From: Thunnus maccoyii
Lineage: Eukaryota; Chordata; Actinopteri; Scombriformes; Scombridae
Assembly (NCBI RefSeq): GCF_910596095.1
Contig: NC_056548.1
Coordinates: 2,063,815 to 2,127,814, forward strand
Length of the DNA stretch: 64,000 nt
Direction: 5' to 3'
Part shown: positions 1 to 12,025 of the stretch, piece after piece
How positions within the stretch are numbered: position 1 is the stretch's first letter
Layout: each line of letters opens with the position of its first letter
Made by a program: the position numbers and the translations under genes
The notes under the pieces: model-generated
Told to the model about the DNA's origin: nothing
The model's input: only the letters and a program-made list of their open reading frames with translations
Database searches by the model: none

Positions 1-655
1 GTTAACAGTCCAGCCAGCATCTCTGGGCCACACGAAGTCCAGCAGACTGTTTTCTTAGTCCAGTAGGCATCTACATAGTTCAGCCTGTTTATTTTTATGA
101 TACTATTGCATGTTGTGATTATTCTCTATTCAGTATTGAAGTTTGCTGAACATAGAGCTGAATTAAACAGACTTGTAAGTATGACATTTAGTGTATTGGC
201 ATGTCCGGTGCTCTCCACAGTAATAAAAGGAGTGATGGAGGATTTAACTCTGTCATGTTAAATTAGCATTTAACCTTTTGCTTGGTTGTATATGATCACA
301 TCTCTGCATGAGGAAGGCATGAACTTGACATCACATCACTGAGAGGGCTACTTGATGATTTTTTTTTCTTTATAAATGGATTAAAATATTCCTGCAAATT
401 CAGTGGTCAAGTTCAAGTTTCATAAATATATAAATATTACTGTAACAGCTGCGAGAAATAGCCTAATAGGCTTCATAGTCTATATAGGCTCCTGTGGTTA
501 TGATTTATTTTCATGAATAAAAACGTTTCAAAAACATACTCCCTCTGATTTTTTCAAAAATTGCACCCTGGCATTAAGTCACACTAAACAGCAATATCAA
601 TATCATAAACGTTCACTATAGATGAGTCATGCAGTACTCCATAATCATCCACAGT

Positions 656-658
<3 letters not shown>

Positions 659-715
<57 letters not shown>
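659..715. repeat. (AT)n microsatellite
   Basis: About 28 AT units, followed by shorter ATATATATATAC and ACACAC. Explains the apparent Tyr-Ile reading frame here. Confidence 0.98.
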
Positions 716-717
<2 letters not shown>

Positions 718-2072
718 ACCATATATATATACACACATGAAAAAAAGACATACAAAATTACATTACACATAAACGTGAACACAGCTGAGTTCATACACAT
801 CACACTGCTCCTGTCACTCAGTAATATGAATTTTATTGTTATTTATAAGTTTCAAAACTTGAGGTGAACATGTGTAGAACTTCTGCCTGCAAGTCAAAAG
901 TCAGGGCTTCAACCTGCTCTGATGCTTCGTTTGAGATGTTTTTTTCTTCTTGACCAACAAGCTGACATCAGCCGACCGTACTTTGTTGCTAAGGTGGTTG
1001 CTAAGGAGGTTGCTAAGGTGTTTCCATGTGTTGTTCACGTTGTCCTCTCTCATATTTCAGATCTGATTCAGCTCCAACATGTACAGATTGATTTGAGAAA
1101 TTGACATTTTGATTAAAGAATGAAAAAAAGTAGTAAAATCCTGCTGCTATAGTGTGTTGCACGGTTTATTTACGTAGTCGCCACAGCCGGAGGAAGCTTC
1201 CTGTAGCTGACCAATCAGAACAGAGCGGGCTCATCAGGAGGCGGGCCTTAAAGAGACAAAAGCTAAAACGGCCTGTTTTCATTGTTGATTAATCTGCCAG
1301 TTACTTTGTCAGTTGATCCATCATCCTTGTTATTTTTAAATACGTCACATTCTCCAGTCCTCCATTAAACACTGCGCTCATAAAGACTGAGGACAATCTC
1401 CCAGGTTTCATTGTTAAAACTGGACAGAAAAAATTAGAAAAAACTTGCATTGCAGAACCAATCCAAAGTCTTTGGGGTGACCCTTAGCGGCTGTTACCGT
1501 GCATTTAGGAATCCCCAGACTTCGGCAGGTGGAGATCTCTGATTGTCTGGTTTAGGGAGACCAGTCTTCCATATAAATACTCGCTAGTCTTCTTCTGATA
1601 AACTGAGGATATTTGGACTCCAGACTGTTGATCAGACCAAACAAGACCCCTGGAGATGCATTACCTATCATCTGCTCTGTGGATCATCAACTATAGGTGC
1701 AGCAGATGCATTTTTCTTTTGTTTGACTGGTCGGCTAATTGTTTCACATCAAACTTTGTAAAGCATATAGGACTATGTGCTTTACATCATAAGTGACTAA
1801 TGCACCACTGTGTTACCACGACCAGGTTTGCTACAAGAAGAAGCGATGTACTACAACATCAGCACTGTAGCCGACAAACAATCTTTGTTTTTCTGCTATA
1901 ATGTGAATACATGGTGAGGGTGAGAGGGGGAGGAAAAGGGGAGAAAAGGAAGGAGGATGGAGAGACACACACACTCACACACACAGTATATGCTGGTATA
2001 TTCCCCAGTGTCAAAGGAACATTGAAAGTGTGAGGAAATAACAAGGGTCATTTAATTTGACTTCATGGAGAG

Positions 2073-2172
2073 TGAGTGTGTGTGTGTGTGTGTGTGTTTC
2101 AATCTCGTCAGTGGGTTCCAGCGGATCACAGCTCGCTGACATCGGCCGATAATCAAGTCTCCACACTTTTTA

Positions 2173-2203
<31 letters not shown>
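2073..2203. repeat. (GT)n and (GA)n microsatellites
   Basis: GT repeats at about 2077-2097 and GA repeats at about 2176-2203. The overlapping reading frames on the minus strand are repeat artefacts. Confidence 0.9.
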
Positions 2204-2711
2204 GGACTTTCGGGGGTGACGGACGAGTGCAGCTCATCTGAGGTGGCAGAAGATAATGAAGCTCGGCCGTCTCCTGTGTTTGCAGCGCAGGCCAACAGGT
2301 AGAACCCACACTCTGACAGCAGCGGGGTTACCTGGAGGTTCAATGTAGGACCGAAGCCAGAAAATACCACAGACCAAACCAAGCAGAACAGCTGCAGAGG
2401 CACATAAACCCTTTCTGTAAATGTCTTCGGTTTTGTACACCTTGTGACCCAAATACTTATGATTTAAGTCAACAGTCCCACAAATTAAACCACATAATAA
2501 ATAAATGGTTTGTAACCGTCCTCCAGAATGACTCATACAAGCATCCTATCAGCAGATGGGAATGTTCATGTCTTGTGTCATGCATGTTGTTGGTTTTACG
2601 CCACTAAAACACTCAGTTAAGCTGCTAAAATCCATCTTTTTTTATATTAACAATGTGTCAAATGAGTCAATAGAGAGCAAAAACAGCTAAAAGAGAGTGA
2701 ATGTTGGACAA

Positions 2712-3636
2712 AGCACAAATAGTGGGGTTTCTTACGAATATTTGTTTCATACAAATATTTTAAAAATTATTTGTTTTCGGGAAGAAAAAATAAAACATGT
2801 TAAATACCAGCGAGTGCGTCAGTTACATCACTATCTCAGTCTCTCTTCTCTGCTCCACTGTGACGTCTATCAGCAGGTCTCAACCACAGACTGTTTAAAA
2901 ATATGGACGTAGTTACCGTGACGTCACCCGTTGGTTTCTGAAGAGCTCAGGACGTCGCCATCTTGGCAGTGCGTGACTCTGCCTAACTCCCAGCCAATCA
3001 AAAATGGGCAAAGAGGCGGGCCGAACGGCTGAAACAAGCCACCTAGCGGCTGGCGGACATGTCACTCAGAGCAGCCATGTCCTTCATTATGCATAACTTT
3101 ACAGCTTAATAAAATTTAAACGTGTGAGTTATAAAAAAAAATTCACCCCCCGTACAGTTGTCATGAAAGAGGAAATTAGCTACAGAGACCAAAACCGTTG
3201 TTTGTACCAGGCTGTAAACATGTTTATTTCTGCTGTAAAGTTGATATTTTAACATGGGGGTCTATGAGGATTGACTCGCTTTTGGAGCCTCAAGTGGCCG
3301 TTCAAGGAACTGCAGTTTTTGGCTTCATTTTACAGCCCCAGAGGTTGCTGCTTGGTCTCAATGAGGGGAGTCACATCCACCTGCTACATGACGCACATTT
3401 CCTAATTGGGAGTGTAAATCAGAGATAAAACTGAGCTACTGACACAAGTGAAGTTCTCCCAAGGGAACACTTCATGAACGCTTATTGTATTATTTTCTAA
3501 AATTAAAAGCGTAATAAAAACAAAAACAGGATTTTTAAGCCTCTTTCCACTTTTATTCGAATACAAATACAAATAATTTTGCTGCCTCAACAAATACAGA
3601 TACAAATACAAATACCGGACTCTCTGCACATCCCTA
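2712..3636. mobile_element. Second copy of the TAGGG-ended hAT-like MITE, 5'-truncated and interrupted
   Basis: Similar to 55321-55687: GCACAAATAGTGG...GAATATTTGTTTCA at the left and AATACCGG...TCTCTGCACATCCCTA at the right end (3636). The 5' terminus is missing. It is interrupted by a 470-bp insert at 2884-3353. Confidence 0.7.
2884..3353. mobile_element. 470-bp repeat inserted in the hAT-like MITE
   Basis: Flanked by identical GGTCTCAA at 2876-2883 and 3354-3361. Contains sequence typical of fish interspersed repeats (ACCGTGACGTCACCCG, AGCCAATCAAAAATGGGC, CACCTAGCGGCTGG). No clear terminal inverted repeat was seen, and no protein. The short ORF at 3198-3428 spans its right boundary and is not a gene. 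Confidence 0.65.
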
Positions 3637-5769
3637 GTGGACAGAAACACGACTCTCAATGAGATTATCATGTTGCTCTGTGTCTGCTGGATGTGCAAAT
3701 AAGCATCTTGTTTGCTAACAAGTTCAACATATCAACTTTATAAAGTGAAAATATGTCTTAAATATGTGTGCCATGTTATCAGCTTGTGGTTTAGGTTAAA
3801 TATTGGAAAAATGAGCACATCTTGTCTTTTTTTGTCTTTCAAAAAACCCACAATCGTACCTTAATTAAGTGAGTTTAAGTTGCCTAAACAGAACCATAAA
3901 ATATATATTTTCAGTATAAATGTTTTTTCATTATGTTGATTAAATAACAAACAACTGCTGTAAATGAACATGAACATGTAATTCTGATGATCTTGTCTTT
4001 TGTAGTTTTTAGCATTTGTTTACTTTAAATGTAGGTAAAAGTGTGTTTGTATATGTGGGAATATCTTTGTGTTCATTTCAATTTTTTTTTTATAAAATGC
4101 TGTATTTTTTAATGTGCTGACAAATAAATAAATCTTTAAAAACATTTGTAGGACGCGGGTTGAATGGGGAATACTGATGTTCATTTGAATTTCTGTATAA
4201 AATTTCATCACGTTAAATCATATTTGAAAACATAATTTCATTGTGGTTTTATTGTTGTATTGCCAATTTTTTTGATAATCAAATAATCCGTTTTTAAGGA
4301 CAACATTTGTTGATTGCAGCTTCTTGAATGTTTGGATTTGAAGCTTTTCTGTGTTATATATGATAGTAAATTGAATATATTTATATTTTGGACGGTTAAT
4401 TGGACAATTTAAGACATTTGAAGATGTAAACATGGGCTCAGAAAAATAATAACAGGCATTTTTCACTATTTTCTGACAATTTATAGAAAAAACTGCCCAA
4501 ATCTTTTGCCCAAAGCAGTTTATTCCAATCAAATTTCTTCTATTTATTCCCATTATTATAATAATAAAAAGCTTGTCTTACATGAAACACCTGGTTACAA
4601 ACTATCTACTTTCTGTATCTTGAAGGGTTATAACGCATCCCTAGCTTTTATAATATATTATTACTGTGTGTCTTCTGGTTTCCTGTCGTGGTCGGTCGGG
4701 TCCTCCTGCAGCAGACCCTCTCCGGTGTCTCTGCACCTTTATTCGTCAGAGTGTGATGGGTCTCAGCGGGGCTCCGGAGCGCGTCGCTGTGTGACAGATA
4801 GACTGACAGATCCATCTATGTGAGAATGTAGAATAATACAACCTGTATGGACGGAGTCATCACACATGCTCCTCAGGAAACAGGGACTAACGTGACGGCA
4901 GGAATGTAGATAAGGAGGTTATGTGCGAGGACCAATTTATTTTTCTTGGCAGGGTGGGAAGGCCACTGAGACGCTTTTCACATGTCTACATGACAGCAGA
5001 AGTCTCAATAATGAAATCCTCTCTTACTGTATTTAGATCCGGAGACACTCAGGTCCAATAAGGTGACATGAAAGATGATCTGTAACGCAGCCTGGATGAT
5101 AATCAGGCCCTTCGCATTTCAGACTTGTGTTTATTTCTCGTATGTTTGTGCAGAGCAGGAAGTAGATGTTGTCCAGTAAGACCAGTATAGTGTTTGTCAA
5201 GTGATCAGCTGTGACGCCTTCACTGACTTGTGCTGGGAAGTTTGAGTGTTATGTAGGGGCGAGGCAGAGGAAGTACTCAGATACCACAGTGTAGAAATAC
5301 TCTGTTACAAGTAAAACTTTTACTTAAAGTGTCTGTAACCTTTATGTTTTCATAACTCTGAGAATTATCAGAGACTCTGCAGCTCCTCTCGGCTTTACGG
5401 AGTTTTATAGTGAGTTTCAGCTCGTTGTTTATCTGTCCAGCTGCAACTTTACTGTTCTGGTTCACTCCTAGCGTCTCTCATAGCGTCGTTTTCAGAGAAA
5501 AAGCTCTAAAAAGCACCAAACGGCAAACAGACACAGTTAGCTGTAGACTAGCTGGTGAACATAGTGGAGCATTTAGCAGCTAAAGAGCCAGATATTTCCC
5601 TCAGGAGTTGGTAGAGAGTAAAAACAGAAGCTAAAAGAGAGTGAATATTGGACTTACATTCACCAGGTGGACAGAAACACGACTCCACATGAATGATAAT
5701 GTTGCTCCGTAACTGTTTGCTTTACCATAGACTGCGTATAGCCAGTCATTTAAAAGTCTGTGTGAAGCT

Positions 5770-6150
5770 TCTATTCAGCTTCAGCAGTCTGAGTTAGTCA
5801 TATCAAGTGGATATCTGACACATTTACAGTCTTTTTAGCATCAAATTCCCTCTTTGTGTTTCCTCGGACAGTGTTTCCCTGTTGAGCTGCAGGTGGAAGT
5901 ATAGTAACAAAAAGAGGAACTTTGGCACTAAAAAGACTGTAACGTTGAAAGATATCTACTTGATTTGACTCATTTGGACGCTGAAGCTTCATATTAGCTT
6001 CAGATAAACTTTGAAATACATTTTTGTCCTCCATCACTTCCATTGTAAGTGTGTTATGAAGGGATCTTCTAATGGTCAGTATGAACAGGAGGAATGATTA
6101 CAGTAAGAAAAACATGTTTAATGTTCATCTGGGCTCCTGACTGCTTCAAG
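5770..6150. repeat. Dispersed repeat (CTCCATCACTTCCA family)
   Basis: TTGTCCTCCATCACTTCCAT, AGGGATCTTCTAATGGTCAG and GAACAGGAGGAATGATTACA recur at 15188-15255, 25290-25365 (inverted) and 40540-40640. Confidence 0.55.
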
Positions 6151-6373
6151 CCATAGTAGTTGGTTTGGGATTTAATGTGTGTTACAACTAGAGTGGACAG
6201 TCTCTGCAGAATGTAATTAAAAAGTAACTTCCTGCACTCAACAGCCTTTGTGACGACACTTCTGCCACTCGATGCGTTATTTAAAAGTTTCTTTGAGCTT
6301 CCTTCACTGTCTGAAGGCCTCTTTTTCTTCCTCCGACCGTGTTACGTTTTGTGTTTTCAGCTCTGAAAAAAAT

Positions 6374-6413
6374 CCTCCTCCTCCTCCTCCTCCTCCTCCT
6401 CCTCTCTCCTCTT
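6374..6413. repeat. (CTC)n microsatellite
   Basis: About 12 CTC units, giving false poly-Pro or poly-Leu frames. Confidence 0.95.
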
Positions 6414-6594
6414 CTCCTCACACACCGACACATCCGACCCCCGTCGCCTTGGAAAACAGCTTCACATAATTATCCCGCTGCACCGAAAGTCTGTTTTTCT
6501 TTTCTTGCGAGAAATTGCCGTGTATCGCTGAAAATCCATTGAGCACTTCAAACAAAGACGAGAAAAAGCAACTGAGGCTGCAGCCTGGATTCCT

Positions 6595-6596
<2 letters not shown>

Positions 6597-6646
<50 letters not shown>
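6597..6646. repeat. (CA)n microsatellite
   Basis: 25 CA units; a (GT)n run follows at about 6684-6702 and further short CA/GT runs to 7180. Confidence 0.97.
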
Positions 6647-6648
<2 letters not shown>

Positions 6649-7203
6649 TTGGCTTTGATAATGGATAAGAAGACAATGGACAGTGTGTGTGTGTGTGTGT
6701 GTTTTTTCCTCCTGTGTGTGTTTTGTGGTGGCGGTGGAGCCGACACCCAGTGGGAGAGCCCGTCTGCCTGCAGGGGGACAGATGGGTGTAATTATGTTAT
6801 TTTTACCTCCTCCAGGAGCTGGCTGCCAGCTCGGGGAAATTAGCATCACACCTGTGTGTAATTGGCTAAATTAGCTTGTCGAGCGGCAGAGCTGAGACAG
6901 AGGTGGACGGTAAGGTGTGTGTGTGTGTGGGAGGCAGGTAAAATCAAAGAGGAGTTGTTTAGTGTGTGTGTCGGAGAAGAGGCTGTCGGGGGAGCGAGAT
7001 GTCACACCTGGAATGGAAAATGTCACCCAGCAGCTCCAAACACACACACACACACACAAACACACAGTCACACACAACAGAAAGACACGTTAAAGGACAA
7101 ACTCTGTGGAAAAAGACACAAAACAAACAGCACACACACACAGACAAACAAAAACAGAGGAAGACATAAACACACAAACACAAAACAGAAGCAGAAAACA
7201 GAA

Positions 7204-7760
7204 GTATTATGAGCTTGATGTAGTTAAAGTATTGCAGTAAAAGTACATAAGTATTATGAGCTTGATGTGGTTAAAGTATTGCAGTAAAAGTACATAAGTA
7301 TTATGAGCTTGATGTGGTTAAAGTATTGCAGTAAAAGTACATAAGTATTATGAGCTTGATGTGGTTAAAGTATTGCAGTAAAAGTACATAAGTATTATGG
7401 GCTTGATGTAGTTAAAGTATTGCAGTAAAAGTACATAAGTATTATGGGCTTGATGTAGTTAAAGTATTGCAGTAAAAGTACATAAGTATTATGAGCTTGA
7501 TGTGGTTAAAGTATTGCAGTAAAAGTACATAAGTATTATGAGCTTGATGTGGTTAAAGTATTGCAGTAAAAGTACATAAGTATTATGAGCTTGATGTAGT
7601 TAAAGTATTGCAGTAAAAGTACATAAGTATTATGAGCTTGATGTAGTTAAAGTATTGCAGTAAAAGTACATAAGTATTATGGGCTTGATGTAGTTAAAGT
7701 ATTGCAGTAAAAGTACATAAGTATTATGAGCTTGATGTGGTTAAAGTATTGCAGTAAAAG
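7204..7760 (+). repeat. 47-bp minisatellite, about 12 copies
   Basis: Direct tandem of GTATTATGAGCTTGATGTAG plus TTAAAGTATTGCAGTAAAAG plus TACATAA. Copies vary at two positions (GAG/GGG and TAG/TGG). It is continuous with the composite repeat that follows. No unique spacers, so not a CRISPR array. Confidence 0.95.
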
Positions 7761-8483
7761 TAGTGGTTTGGTCCCTCTGACTGATATATTATTATATATG
7801 ACATCATTAGATTATTAATAGTGAAGCATCAGTGTTAGAGCAGCATGTTACTGTTGTAGCTGCTGGAGGTGGAGCTAGTTTACACTACTTTATATACAGT
7901 TAGCTAGTTTAGTCCAGTGGTTCCCAACCTAGGGGTCGGGCCCCTCCAAAGGGTCAGCAGATAAATCTGAGGGGTGGTGAGATGATTAATGGGAGAGGAA
8001 AGAAGAAAAAACAAAGTTCTGATACACAAATCTGTTTTCAGTTTTTGGACTTTTTCTCTAATCTTTGATTTTTGCTGAAATATTGGATCATTTGAACATT
8101 TATTGAAATGAAAGCATGTGAGAAGTTTAGAGGGAAAAATCACTATTTGGTGGAGCTGTTAACAACTCATAGACATGTGAAATGTGACCCCGACTACACA
8201 CTGCTTTTTGTAAGACGTCAAAAGACAAAAAGGTTGGAAACCACTGGTTTCATCTTTAACAATGTGTTGTATTTTAAAAGCTTGTTATATTATCCATTGT
8301 GTCAAATCTTCATCTGAAAAGTAACTAAAGCTGTCAAATAAATGTAGTGGAGTAGAAAGTACAATATTTCCCTCTGAAATGTAGAAAGTAGCATCACATG
8401 GAAATACTCAAGTAAAGTACAAGTACCTCAAAACTGTAAAGTAAAGTACTTGAGTAAATGTATTTAGTTATGTTCCACCACTG
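7761..8483 (+). mobile_element. Composite hAT-like repeat, copy 1 (5' end replaced by minisatellite)
   Basis: Nearly identical to the reversed segment 25394-26103 and to 58983-59668. Ends at 8483 in GTTCCACCACTG, the inverted counterpart of the CAGCGGTGGA end seen at 25394. Includes a nested 332-bp element at 7915-8246. Confidence 0.75.
7915..8246 (+). mobile_element. Nested 332-bp hAT-like MITE, copy 1
   Basis: Ends CAGTGGTTCCCAACCTA and AAGGTTGGAAACCACTG form a terminal inverted repeat. Flanks GTTTAGTC and GTTTCATC look like a decayed 8-bp target duplication. The same nested insert is present in the other two composite copies. Confidence 0.7.
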
Positions 8484-9298
8484 AATATAACTCCTCATCT
8501 CGTATTCTGGTGATTCCCTGGAGGTTCTTCTACAGTTGCCAGTTAGAACATGACGAGTGCTTAAGTGTTTGAAAAAATAGAAATCTAAAAATATATCAGT
8601 AGAAGCTGTGATGTCTGAACGTCTTGCAAGTGCGTAAAATTAGCAGAGCAAAGAGTTCTGAATGGAGAGATAAAAATAATGGATTCCACCTCCAGACCTT
8701 CATCCCAGTTAGAGTCCAGGGGTGATCGGGTGTTTTTCATAGTTGGCCTTAAACTGTGGAACAGTTTTATTCATTGAGCCTCATAATTCTGTATTTATTT
8801 TTCATTTGATTGTAATTTAGTCAGCATTTTGTTGTTTTTGAAATGTGCTCTGTTAATAAATTGAAGGTGATCTGACTCACACTCAGGCAGGTGTAAATAA
8901 GGTCACCTGACTCAGCTCCTTACTGCATGAAAGACAAAAGCTTAAGGAAGCAGCTGCACATAAATCTTTACTGTAGACGGGGAGCCTGATGTACCACATG
9001 CTGCGCAGGTTGTAAAGCACGCTGAGGCAAATTTGTGATTCTACAAATAAAATTGATGGTGGATTTAGTTATTTAGTTCTGCTTTAAGGCGTTACAGCAT
9101 TGCTACGATGGAGTCTACACATGTAGTTGCTATAGCTACGCGCTAGCTAATGTACGCTAACCTCAAAACTGTAACTAAACGTCTAAAAGGTTCTGATGAT
9201 GGTTGAGACTAACAGCAGCCCGTCCTCCCAAGAAAAACGACAGTATAGGTTGTAAATCCTGTCGCCAGAGGTGACCTACAGCTACGTTTGAGTGACAG

Positions 9299-9312
9299 AT
9301 GCCATCTAGTGG
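9299..9312 (-). promoter_or_regulatory. CTCF-like motif in a dispersed repeat
   Basis: ATGCCATCTAGTGG fits 13 of 14 positions. The surrounding sequence (CGACAGTATAGGT... GACCTACAGCTACGTTT) recurs around the motif at 57741. Confidence 0.4.
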
Positions 9313-9319
9313 CGGTAAG

Positions 9320-9372
9320 GCAAGTTTATTTATATAACACATTTCAACAATAAGTCAAAGTGCTTTACATAG
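9320..9372 (-). repeat. L2-like 3' tail
   Basis: GCAAGTTTATTTATATAACA and AAAGTGCTTTACATAG match the reverse complement of L2-type LINE 3' ends seen also at 31786 and 18850. Confidence 0.45.
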
Positions 9373-9499
9373 AGCATAAAAGGCATCAAGACACAAGTAA
9401 AAAGACATTTAAATATAATTTAAAAGTGTTGAATTTGGGAATAAAAAGAAGCTAAAAAGGAATAAGACAACATGTTCAGATGACGTAAATATAAGGTGA

Positions 9500-9903
9500 T
9501 AAATTTCCATAATGGACAGCTAGATAGATAAGATAGAAGGTATAAAGTGGACTCAGCTGCTGGAGATGCTGTTCGCTTCCCGTTTCCAACCATGGATGTA
9601 TTATAAGAGCTGGATAACGGACTAAAAATGGCGCCCATTCAGTCCTATAGGACCTGCTCGCCCGGCGCATACGCCAAAAAAAGTTTCTAGCTTCCGGGTT
9701 TGCTTCTGCGTTGTGCGCAGTAGTGTTTCCCCCCGCTGGCCCCGCCCACGAGCTCCCACTCGGCCCGTAGACTTTACATTGTGATGACGTCACGGATTAA
9801 AACAGTAAAACTCTCCCACCTGGTGTCTAATAAATGCAACGACACACATAAAAAAAATCCTGCTTGATACAAGCTGTAAAACAAGGTTCCTGAAAGTTTC
9901 ATC
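9500..9903. repeat. Dispersed fish repeat with GC-rich core
   Basis: Contains a GC-rich stretch (TAGCTTCCGGGTTTGC, GCTGGCCCCGCCCACGAG, GTGATGACGTCACGG) typical of a repeat common in teleosts. Part of it (9780-9903) recurs inverted at 26500-26610. Confidence 0.45.
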
Positions 9904-10020
9904 CAGCGGTGGAAGAAGAACTCAGATCCTTTACTTCAGTTAGAAACACCAAAACAGTGATGTAAAAGTAAAAATACATAAGTATTATGAGCTTGATGTA
10001 GTTAAAGTACAAATACAAAT
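9904..10020 (+). mobile_element. 5' end fragment of the composite hAT-like repeat
   Basis: CAGCGGTGGAAGAAGAACTC followed by one copy of the 47-bp unit, then AAATAC repeats. The preceding 9810-9903 is the inverse of 26500-26600, so this fragment and the 25.4-26.5 kb copy share the same flanking repeat. Confidence 0.6.
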
Positions 10021-12011
10021 ACAAATACTAATACATTAATAAACACTTATATCTGCTTACAATTATATTATAGTGTGTTATAAATCATTTAACAGCAGGA
10101 CTTAAAGGGAAAATTCACCGCTGTGAATATGATGATTTCTTAAAACTAGGTCACCTATGTGATAGAAATGTGCAATTATTTTTTTTAAATGAGTTAGTGT
10201 TAGTTAGTAATGTTAGTGTCAGGCTGCGGCTGTAACGTTCCTCCTCCACTCGCCGTTGTGTCTGATTCCACAGCGCGATATTCTGCCTCGTATCATGAAA
10301 CTAGTTTTCTTCCAGATATACTGATATTTTTAAGTATTGAGCAGTACGATATTTTAGTGTCTGCTTTGCCTTTATCGCTGTCGTAACATGGAAGAGTGTT
10401 CTGGGAGACCCACCTTTGATCGTCCTTGAAGGCATCACTACAGGAGCTCATTTACATAAACTACCTGTATTGTAATGATATGATGCTGGTTGAAAGTTTC
10501 CCTTTAAGTAAAGTGTTACTGCTGATCACTTCTCTCTGATCGGTTGCACAGAGCAGTCTCTACTGAGCCTGCTCTGAAATAATGACTGAAATAATCCATA
10601 GCACATATGTTTAGTTCCATATATTGATCCTGTATTGGTCTGATAAGGTTTCAGGCCAGACACACACACACAGATAAAGATCAGAAACCAGTTCATACCA
10701 GTTAGATGATGAATCGGCCCGTAAGTGAACTGCTGACCGCCGGGTCATCTGGAGGTTTTCTGCCCTCGAGCAAGGCAGCAGATGGCTGAACATCCAGAAT
10801 ACAGTTTTTAGTCTTTTACACCAACATTCATAACGTGAAGCTGGTTGTGTTTAGTTTTTGAGGAGCTGCTGATTTAACTTGTTCATAGTTTTTAAACCAG
10901 ACAGTCGCTGCCTGAAATGATGTTGAATCACTCACAAAAACTATAAAATGATGAACTGTAGTGAGCAGAAAAGTCTTTATATAAATAAAGCAATAATAGA
11001 TCAACTGAATCAGAAAAGAAGAGCGATGGTCAGATGTTAGACGTTTTGGAAAAGTATATCTGTACTTAATATTGTACTTAATAAAAGTCAGATACATCAA
11101 TGGTTCACTACTTTTTTTGGCTTATGACAGTTTAAAGCATCGTATGTGTCTGAGCTGCAAACAGCTCAACCAAAAAGTTCTGTTTCCTTCTCAGATTCTT
11201 TTATTCAAATTGTTTTAGAGTTTTAAAAAAGGTAAAAAAAAAAAAAAAAAAAGTTTTACACTATAAAGAAGCAAAAAATTAAAGAAGAGTCACAGCAGCT
11301 TTCAACAACAAGACAATTCAAAGTGTTTTACATAAGACATAAAGATGATAAACATGTAAAAAGATTAATGTCAGCAGGATTTTAAAACAGTAGAATAAGA
11401 TATATATCATTTTTAAAAAGCTAAAACTGAATAAAACAGAATACAGCTATTATGCAGAAAAGGTGTAAAATTGTCTGTTGCCGTTCATTAAAACACTAAA
11501 ACATGCAGCAACATCACTGACAGTAAAACAGTGAATAGAAAAAACTACATTTAATTGACTGAAAGTTCAATCAGAACATTTTTACACCTCAGTTGAAAAG
11601 AAGTGAGAGAGAAGAAGACATCTGACAGGAAACATGATTATAATAGAAATAATTAAATAATAAGTTCTGGTAATAAACAAGGAGAATTAATTAATTCTAC
11701 AAGAAGAAGTCAAGATCATGTTTTCATCCTTTTTTTTCAAGAGCATCTGGTCAAAATGTGCTTTTTAATATCAGTTTATTTGCATGAAAAACTGGAGAAG
11801 AGAGTATTAATCTCTCTCCTCTACCTCCAGACTGAGGTCAAAGGTCAACATGATGGGAATTTACATGGATTTACATTGTTTATTCAATAATCATTTGCTT
11901 TTCATTCCTTATATCATCTCATGTCCTCGGCCTTCAGGTGAACCTTCAGGTCATCTGTGACCTTTGACAGGAGGAAGCAGAGATTTCAGTAACAGCATCT
12001 CTTATCTTTTG

Positions 12012-12025
12012 GCGCCACCTAGTGG
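12012..12025 (-). promoter_or_regulatory. CTCF-like core motif
   Basis: GCGCCACCTAGTGG fits the reverse of the CCASYAGRKGGCRS core at all 14 positions. About 0.9 kb upstream of eapp. Confidence 0.5.

Larger units (their letters stand above)
1..2650. other. Gene-free AT-rich flank
   Basis: No exon of a recognisable gene was seen on either strand. It holds the (AT)n, (GT)n and (GA)n tracts and, at about 1165-1275, a segment (GACCAATCAGAACAGAGCGG, GGAGGCGGGCCTTAAAGAG) resembling dispersed fish repeats. SNX6, the mammalian neighbour of EAPP, was looked for by eye and not found. Confidence 0.5.
3645..7200. other. Gene-free stretch with a CpG-rich patch
   Basis: AT-rich to 4650; 4680-4810 is relatively CpG-rich but encodes nothing recognisable. 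5560-5760 contains the uninterrupted relative of the sequence into which the 2.7-3.6 kb MITE inserted. The rest is microsatellite-rich. Confidence 0.45.

Noticed and set aside
622..867. Tyr-Ile repeat protein
   Set aside because: Translation of an (AT)n microsatellite.
4690..4820. CpG-rich patch as a possible unannotated first exon
   Set aside because: The frame 4506-4823 has no recognisable motif or matching downstream exon; composition alone is not enough.
7204..7760. Regular array that looks like a CRISPR
   Set aside because: Units are contiguous 47-bp repeats with no unique spacers, in a vertebrate genome.
8108..8317. A 69-aa open frame that is nearly identical at three loci (also 25550-25759 and 59339-59548), with a matching antisense frame
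   Set aside because: It lies inside the composite hAT-like repeat; identity follows from recent copying of the repeat. No domain, no codon bias, and it crosses the nested MITE boundary.
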